Shown here: piece after piece, positions 59,918 to 64,000 of the stretch
Layout: each line of letters starts with the position of its first letter
How positions within the stretch are numbered: position 1 is the first letter of the stretch
From: Planctomycetota bacterium
GTDB taxonomy: Bacteria > Planctomycetota > UBA1135 > UBA2386
DNA length: 64,000 nt
Assembly (NCBI GenBank): GCA_016794035.1
Contig: JAEUHS010000119.1
Location: 1-64,000 of the forward strand
Direction of reading: 5' to 3'
Program-made: the position numbers and the translations under genes
Notes under the pieces: model-generated
What the model was told of the DNA's origin: nothing
Databases searched by the model: none
What the model saw: only the letters and a program-made list of their open reading frames with translations

Positions 59918-60370
59918 ATGCAGATCGACTTGGTGGTCGCGTTCGTGCTCGGCATCGCGGCCGTACTGCAGGCGACGCTGAACAGGCAGATCGCGTCGCA
60001 CGCCGGTCTCGCGGCGGCGACGGCGCTCAACATGGCGGTCGCGGCGACCTTCGCGCTCGCCTTCGCGATCTACTGCGGGCTCCGCGGCGAGCAGGCCGGG
60101 CTGCTGCGCTGGAACCTGGAAGGAGCGGCGTTCCGGGTCTGGTGGCTGCTGCCGGGCATCGTCGGCTTCCTGATCGTGCTCGGCCTGCCGTGGTCGGTGC
60201 AGCGCATCGGTGCGCTGTCGACGTTCGTCGCGCTGGTCGGCGCGCAGATGCTGACCAGCGCCCTGTGGGACCACTTCGCCACCGGCATCCCGATGACGGT
60301 GTCGCGGGTGCTGGGCGCGCTGTGCACCGTCGCCGGGGTCGTGCTGCTCGCGAGAACCCCGGGGTCGTGA
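59918..60370 (+). CDS. DMT-family (DUF606/YdcZ-like) small transporter
   Basis: A 150-residue membrane protein with about five hydrophobic helices, the length of DUF606 half-transporters. It opens with LVVAFVLGIAAVLQATLNRQ, the family pattern with the conserved NRQ/NxQ, and contains WWLLPGIVGFLIVLGLPW and ALVGAQMLTSALWDHF. Such proteins are predicted drug/metabolite transporters, often acting as pairs. Its stop overlaps the next start as GTGA, so it is coupled to the xanthine-dehydrogenase genes and may move a purine or related substrate; that is inference. Confidence 0.85.
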   Translation: MQIDLVVAFVLGIAAVLQATLNRQIASHAGLAAATALNMAVAATFALAFAIYCGLRGEQAGLLRWNLEGAAFRVWWLLPGIVGFLIVLGLPWSVQRIGALSTFVALVGAQMLTSALWDHFATGIPMTVSRVLGALCTVAGVVLLARTPGS

Positions 60371-61755
60371 GCGCGGCCTTCGAGTTCACGCTGAACGGCC
60401 GCCCGATCGCGGTGGCGGGTGTCGATCCGAACACCACGTTGCTGGCGTTCCTGCGGGCGCGGGGTCTCACGGGCACCAAGGAGTCGTGTGCCGAAGGCGA
60501 ATGCGGTGCGTGCGCGGTCGCGGTGGTGGTCGCGCATGCCCGCGGCAGCCGGTTCCAGGCCGTCAACAGCTGCCTCGTGCTGCTGCCCGAAGTCGCCGGC
60601 GGCGAGGTGTGGACCGTCGAGGGCGTCTGCGGCGGCGCGCCGGAGGACCTGCACCCGGTGCAGCGCTCACTGGCCGAGCACAACGGTTCGCAGTGCGGCT
60701 ACTGCACGCCGGGCTTCGTGATGAGCCTGTTCGCCGGCTACTACGACACGCCGCGCTCCGAGCCGCGCGCCCTGCTGGCCGGCAACCTGTGCCGGTGCAC
60801 GGGCTATCGACCGATCTGCGAGGCCGCGGCCGCGCTGCCGGCACCGACGGCCGGGGACGTGCACGTCGCCCGCCTGCAGCGCGCGGCCCCGGGACCCACG
60901 GCGGTCGAGTACGGCGCCGGCGGCGCGCACTTTCATCGCCCGACCACACTCGAGCAGGCGCTCGCGCTGCGCGCGCGACACCCGGATGCGACGCTGCTCG
61001 CCGGCGGCACCGACCTGGTCGTCGAGCACAATCAGGAGGGTCGCCGGCACGAACGGGTGATCGCGCTCTCGGCGGTCGCAGCGCTGCGCGCCATCGAGGA
61101 TCGTGCGGACGAGTTCGTCGTCGGCGCCACCGCCACCTGGCACGACGTCCTGCAGCGCCTCGGCGACCGCGTGCCGATGCTGGCGCAGATGGTGCCGTTG
61201 TTCGCCTCGCCGCTGATCCGCAACCGCGGCACCCTCGGCGGCAACCTGACGACCGCGTCGCCGGTCGGCGACGCGGCGCCGGTGCTGCTGGCGCTGGACA
61301 CGAACGTCGAGGTCGCGTCGGCGACGGCGCGCCGCACGCTGCCGCTGCGCGAGTGGTTCCTCGGCTACCGGCGTACGGCGCTGCAGCCGGACGAACTGCT
61401 GGTGGCGATCCGCATCCCGAAGGTGCAGCCGACCGCGAGCCGCTTCTACAAGGTCAGCAAGCGCGAGCTGGACGACATCTCGAGCGTCAGCGCCGCCGTC
61501 GCGGTGTGGCAGCACGGCGGTCGTGTCACGCAGGCACGGTTCGCGTTCGGCGGCGTCGCGGCGACGCCGGTGCTGGCGTCGGCGGCAGGCGCCGCGCTGG
61601 TCGGCCGATCGCTCGATGCCGCCGCGCTGCGCGACTGCCAGGCCGCGGTGCGCAGCGCGTTCACGCCGATCGACGACGTGCGTGCCAGCGCCGCGTATCG
61701 CGCGGCGATGCTCGAGAGCCTGCTCGCGAAGTTCTGGAGCGAGGTGGCGCCGTGA
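60367..61755 (+). CDS. xdhA: Xanthine dehydrogenase-type small subunit (2Fe-2S and FAD)
   Basis: A 462-residue protein. Residues 1-80 form the plant-type 2Fe-2S domain (CAEGECGACAVAV). Residues about 85-150 hold the second cluster (GSQCGYCTPGFVMSLFAG and GNLCRCTGYRPI). Residues about 185 to the end are the FAD domain (LLAGGTDLVVEHNQEG and RNRGTLGGNLTTASP) plus its C-terminal part. This fused arrangement is XdhA of bacterial xanthine dehydrogenases, passing electrons from the Mo site to NAD+. The start is GTG 60367, overlapping the transporter stop, and its own stop overlaps the large subunit start as GTGA. Confidence 0.93.
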   Translation: MSAAFEFTLNGRPIAVAGVDPNTTLLAFLRARGLTGTKESCAEGECGACAVAVVVAHARGSRFQAVNSCLVLLPEVAGGEVWTVEGVCGGAPEDLHPVQRSLAEHNGSQCGYCTPGFVMSLFAGYYDTPRSEPRALLAGNLCRCTGYRPICEAAAALPAPTAGDVHVARLQRAAPGPTAVEYGAGGAHFHRPTTLEQALALRARHPDATLLAGGTDLVVEHNQEGRRHERVIALSAVAALRAIEDRADEFVVGATATWHDVLQRLGDRVPMLAQMVPLFASPLIRNRGTLGGNLTTASPVGDAAPVLLALDTNVEVASATARRTLPLREWFLGYRRTALQPDELLVAIRIPKVQPTASRFYKVSKRELDDISSVSAAVAVWQHGGRVTQARFAFGGVAATPVLASAAGAALVGRSLDAAALRDCQAAVRSAFTPIDDVRASAAYRAAMLESLLAKFWSEVAP

Positions 61756-64000
61756 GCGCTTCGGGCCACGAGAGGGCGTCCCGGCACGTGACCGGCGACG
61801 CGCTGTACGTGCACGATCTCGCCGTGCGCGACCCGGCGACGCTGCATGCGTGGCCGGTGCAGTCGGTGCACGCGCACGCGCGGGTGACGGCGATCGACGG
61901 CGGAGACGCGCTGCGCATGCCGGGCGTGCGCGCGCTGCTGACCGCGCGCGACGTGCCCGGCGCCAAGACGATCGGTCCGGTGCGGCACGACGAGCCGCTG
62001 TTCCCCGACGAGGTCTGTTACCACGGCCAGCCGGTCGCCTGGGTGCTCGCCGACGGCGAATCGCAGGCGCGTGCGGCGGCTGCCCGCGTTCGGGTCGCCT
62101 ACGAGGTGCTGCCCGCGGTGCTGTCGATCCAGGCCGCGATCGCCGCGGACAGCTTCCTGACCGAACCGCAGGCGATCGTCGCCGGTGACCCCGACGCCGC
62201 GCTGGGGGCCGCGTCGCACCGGCTGGCCGGCGAACTGCACGTCGGCGGGCAGGAGCACTTCTACCTCGAGATGCAGTGTGCCTGGGTGCACCGCGACGCG
62301 ACCGGCGGCTTCGTCGTGCACTCTTCGACCCAGCACCCGGCCGAGACGCAGGCGACCGTCGCGCACGTGCTCGACGTGCCGGCGCACCGGGTCGTCTGCG
62401 AATCGCTGCGCATGGGCGGCGCCTTCGGCGGCAAGGAGTCGCAGGCGAACCTGTTCGCGGCGATCGCGGCGCTCGGCTGCCACGTCACCGGGCGCCCGGT
62501 CGTCGTGCGGCTCGATCGGCGCCGCGACATGACCATCACGGGCAAGCGTCACCCGTTCTTCGCCCGCTACGAGGTCGGGTTCGACGGCGACGGGCGGCTG
62601 CAGGCGCTCGTCGTCGAGCTGTGCAGCGACGGTGGCTACAGCCTCGACCTCAGCAATGCGATCCTCGGCCGCGCGTTGTTCCACATCGACAACTGCTACC
62701 GCGTGCCGCACCTGCGCGTGCGCGGCCGCGTCGCCCGCACGCACCTGCCGTCCAACACCGCGATGCGCGGCTTCGGCGGGCCGCAGGCGATGGTGGTCGT
62801 CGAGGAGGTCGTCGATCGCGTCGCGCGCACGCTCGGGTTGCCGCCCGAGGTCGTGCGGCAACGCAACTTCTACCGGCCCGGCGACCGCACGCACTACGGC
62901 CAGCAGGTGCGCGACGCGGAGCGCATCGATCGCATCTGGCGGGAACTGCTGGCGACCAGCGACTACGCGTCGCGGCGCGCCGCCATCGACGCGTGGAACA
63001 CGGCGCACCCGCACGCCAAACGCGGGCTCGCGATCACGCCGGTGAAGTTCGGCATCTCGTTCACGACGACGGCCCTGAACCAGGCGGGCGCGCTGGTGCT
63101 CGTCTATCGCGACGGCAGCGTGCAGGTCAACCACGGCGGCACGGAGATGGGGCAGGGCCTGCACAGCAAGGTGCTGGCGATCGCCGTGCGAACGCTCGGC
63201 GTCGCGCCGCAGCAGGTGCGCATGATGCCGACGCGCACCGACAAGGTGCCCAACACGTCGGCGACGGCGGCGTCGAGCGGCAGCGACCTGAACGGCGAGG
63301 CCGTGCGGCGCGCCTGCGACGAGCTCCGCGGCCGCCTGCTGCCGGTCGCCGCGGCGATGCTGGGGTGTGCGGACGACGAGGTCGGGATCACCGATGGCGT
63401 CGTGCGCGGCGGTGGTCGCGAGCTGCCGTTCGCCGAGGTGGTCGAGCGCGCGTACCAGCAGCGATCGCCGCTGTTCGCGACCGGCTACTACGCGACGCCG
63501 GGCATCCACTTCGACGCGGCCGCGGGTCGCGGCGAACCGTTCCGCTACTTCGCGTGGGGGGCGGCCGTCGCCGAGGTCGAGGTCGACGGATTCACCGGTG
63601 CGCATCGGTTGCGCGCGGTCGACATCCTGCACGACGTCGGCGACTCGCTGGCGCCGGCGATCGATCGTGGCCAGATCGAGGGCGGCTTCCTGCAGGGCAT
63701 GGGCTGGCTCACCTGTGAACAGGTCGTGTTCGGCGCCGACGGCGCGCTGCGGTCGCGCGGCGCGTCGACCTACAAGCTGCCCGGCGTCGGGGAATGTCCG
63801 CCGCGCTTCGTCGTGAACATGCTGTCGCGGGCGACCGAGCCGGGCGCGGTGTTCGGCAGCAAGGCGGTCGGCGAGCCGCCGCTGATGCTGGCGATCGCGG
63901 TGCGCGAGGCGCTGCGCGACGCCGTGGCGGCGTTCGGCGGCGGCGGCCCGGTCGCGCTCGCGTGCCCGTCGGTGCCCGAGACCGTGTTCTGGGCGATCCA
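61752..64000 (+). CDS. xdhB: Xanthine dehydrogenase-type molybdopterin subunit (partial)
   Basis: The frame opens at GTG 61752 and runs past the right edge of the window (749 complete codons visible). Moco-enzyme signatures are strong: VGGQEHFYLEMQCAW, LRMGGAFGGKES, NTAMRGFGGPQAMVV, HGGTEMGQGLHSKV and GSKAVGEPPLMLA with the catalytic Glu. GGQEHFYLE is characteristic of xanthine dehydrogenase rather than aldehyde or CO dehydrogenase. It oxidises hypoxanthine/xanthine, or a related heterocycle, with electrons passing to the small subunit. A few dozen residues are missing from the 3' end. Confidence 0.92.
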   Translation, partial: MSASGHERASRHVTGDALYVHDLAVRDPATLHAWPVQSVHAHARVTAIDGGDALRMPGVRALLTARDVPGAKTIGPVRHDEPLFPDEVCYHGQPVAWVLADGESQARAAAARVRVAYEVLPAVLSIQAAIAADSFLTEPQAIVAGDPDAALGAASHRLAGELHVGGQEHFYLEMQCAWVHRDATGGFVVHSSTQHPAETQATVAHVLDVPAHRVVCESLRMGGAFGGKESQANLFAAIAALGCHVTGRPVVVRLDRRRDMTITGKRHPFFARYEVGFDGDGRLQALVVELCSDGGYSLDLSNAILGRALFHIDNCYRVPHLRVRGRVARTHLPSNTAMRGFGGPQAMVVVEEVVDRVARTLGLPPEVVRQRNFYRPGDRTHYGQQVRDAERIDRIWRELLATSDYASRRAAIDAWNTAHPHAKRGLAITPVKFGISFTTTALNQAGALVLVYRDGSVQVNHGGTEMGQGLHSKVLAIAVRTLGVAPQQVRMMPTRTDKVPNTSATAASSGSDLNGEAVRRACDELRGRLLPVAAAMLGCADDEVGITDGVVRGGGRELPFAEVVERAYQQRSPLFATGYYATPGIHFDAAAGRGEPFRYFAWGAAVAEVEVDGFTGAHRLRAVDILHDVGDSLAPAIDRGQIEGGFLQGMGWLTCEQVVFGADGALRSRGASTYKLPGVGECPPRFVVNMLSRATEPGAVFGSKAVGEPPLMLAIAVREALRDAVAAFGGGGPVALACPSVPETVFWAI

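Overview
The window is about 70% GC and densely packed with genes on both strands. It carries no integrase, transposase, phage or CRISPR genes. Several features point to a free-living, probably aerobic marine or aquatic planctomycete. These are secreted proteins with short Ala-rich signal peptides ending in AQ, a membrane-bound-dehydrogenase-like protein paired with a PA14/multi-haem cytochrome, HEAT/TPR membrane and lipoproteins, a SWIB-domain protein, and an Na+/K+ transport block. The phylum is an inference; there is no rRNA in the window.

Layout. 0-5.5 kb: secreted proteins, a nitroreductase, a MATE exporter, a glycine-tailed RRM protein and two small unknowns. 5.5-16.3 kb: a pair of HEAT-repeat membrane proteins, CrcB fluoride channel, YjbQ, SWIB protein, DCC protein, GPH sugar transporter, a thioredoxin-fold/HEAT protein, ornithine aminotransferase and small unknowns. 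16.4-17.6 kb: a two-domain thioredoxin-fold protein interrupted by one in-frame UGA exactly where the first active-site Cys should be, followed by a strong bSECIS-like hairpin, then a broken sulfatase start and tRNA-Val(CAC). 17.7-21.6 kb: a GHMP (homoserine-kinase-like) kinase, ALDH7 dehydrogenase and an SdrD-like secreted protein. 21.9-28 kb: an ion-homeostasis block (CPA2 antiporter with RCK domain, an EEP hydrolase, TrkH, NhaD-like antiporter). 28-38 kb: zwf-opcA-hydrolase operon, pseudouridine synthase, nadA, SGNH hydrolase, topA. 38.5-50.7 kb: a large secreted beta-helix protein, then a TPR lipoprotein, TonB-dependent receptor, DUF3450 protein, two ExbB proteins, ExbD, TonB and a second TPR protein, in one direction. 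50.7-64 kb: acyl-CoA dehydrogenase, a Trp/Tyr/Cys-rich TPR protein, DUF502 protein, dehydrogenase-like protein plus pentahaem cytochrome, a DMT transporter and both subunits of a xanthine-dehydrogenase-type enzyme (the large subunit runs off the window).

How the parts work together. The TonB block looks like one energised outer-membrane system: a receptor, its dedicated two-ExbB motor, and periplasmic helpers. The 21.9-28 kb block combines K+ uptake, K+/H+ exchange and Na+/H+ exchange. Zwf and OpcA are translationally coupled and supply NADPH through the oxidative pentose phosphate pathway. The UGA-containing protein would require selenocysteine machinery (SelA/B/C/D) elsewhere in the genome.

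Two general features stand out. First, several genes have a TANNNT (or CATAAT) hexamer ending only 6-11 nt before the start codon, suggesting leaderless mRNAs alongside classic Shine-Dalgarno genes. Second, many adjacent genes overlap as ATGA/GTGA, so translational coupling is common.
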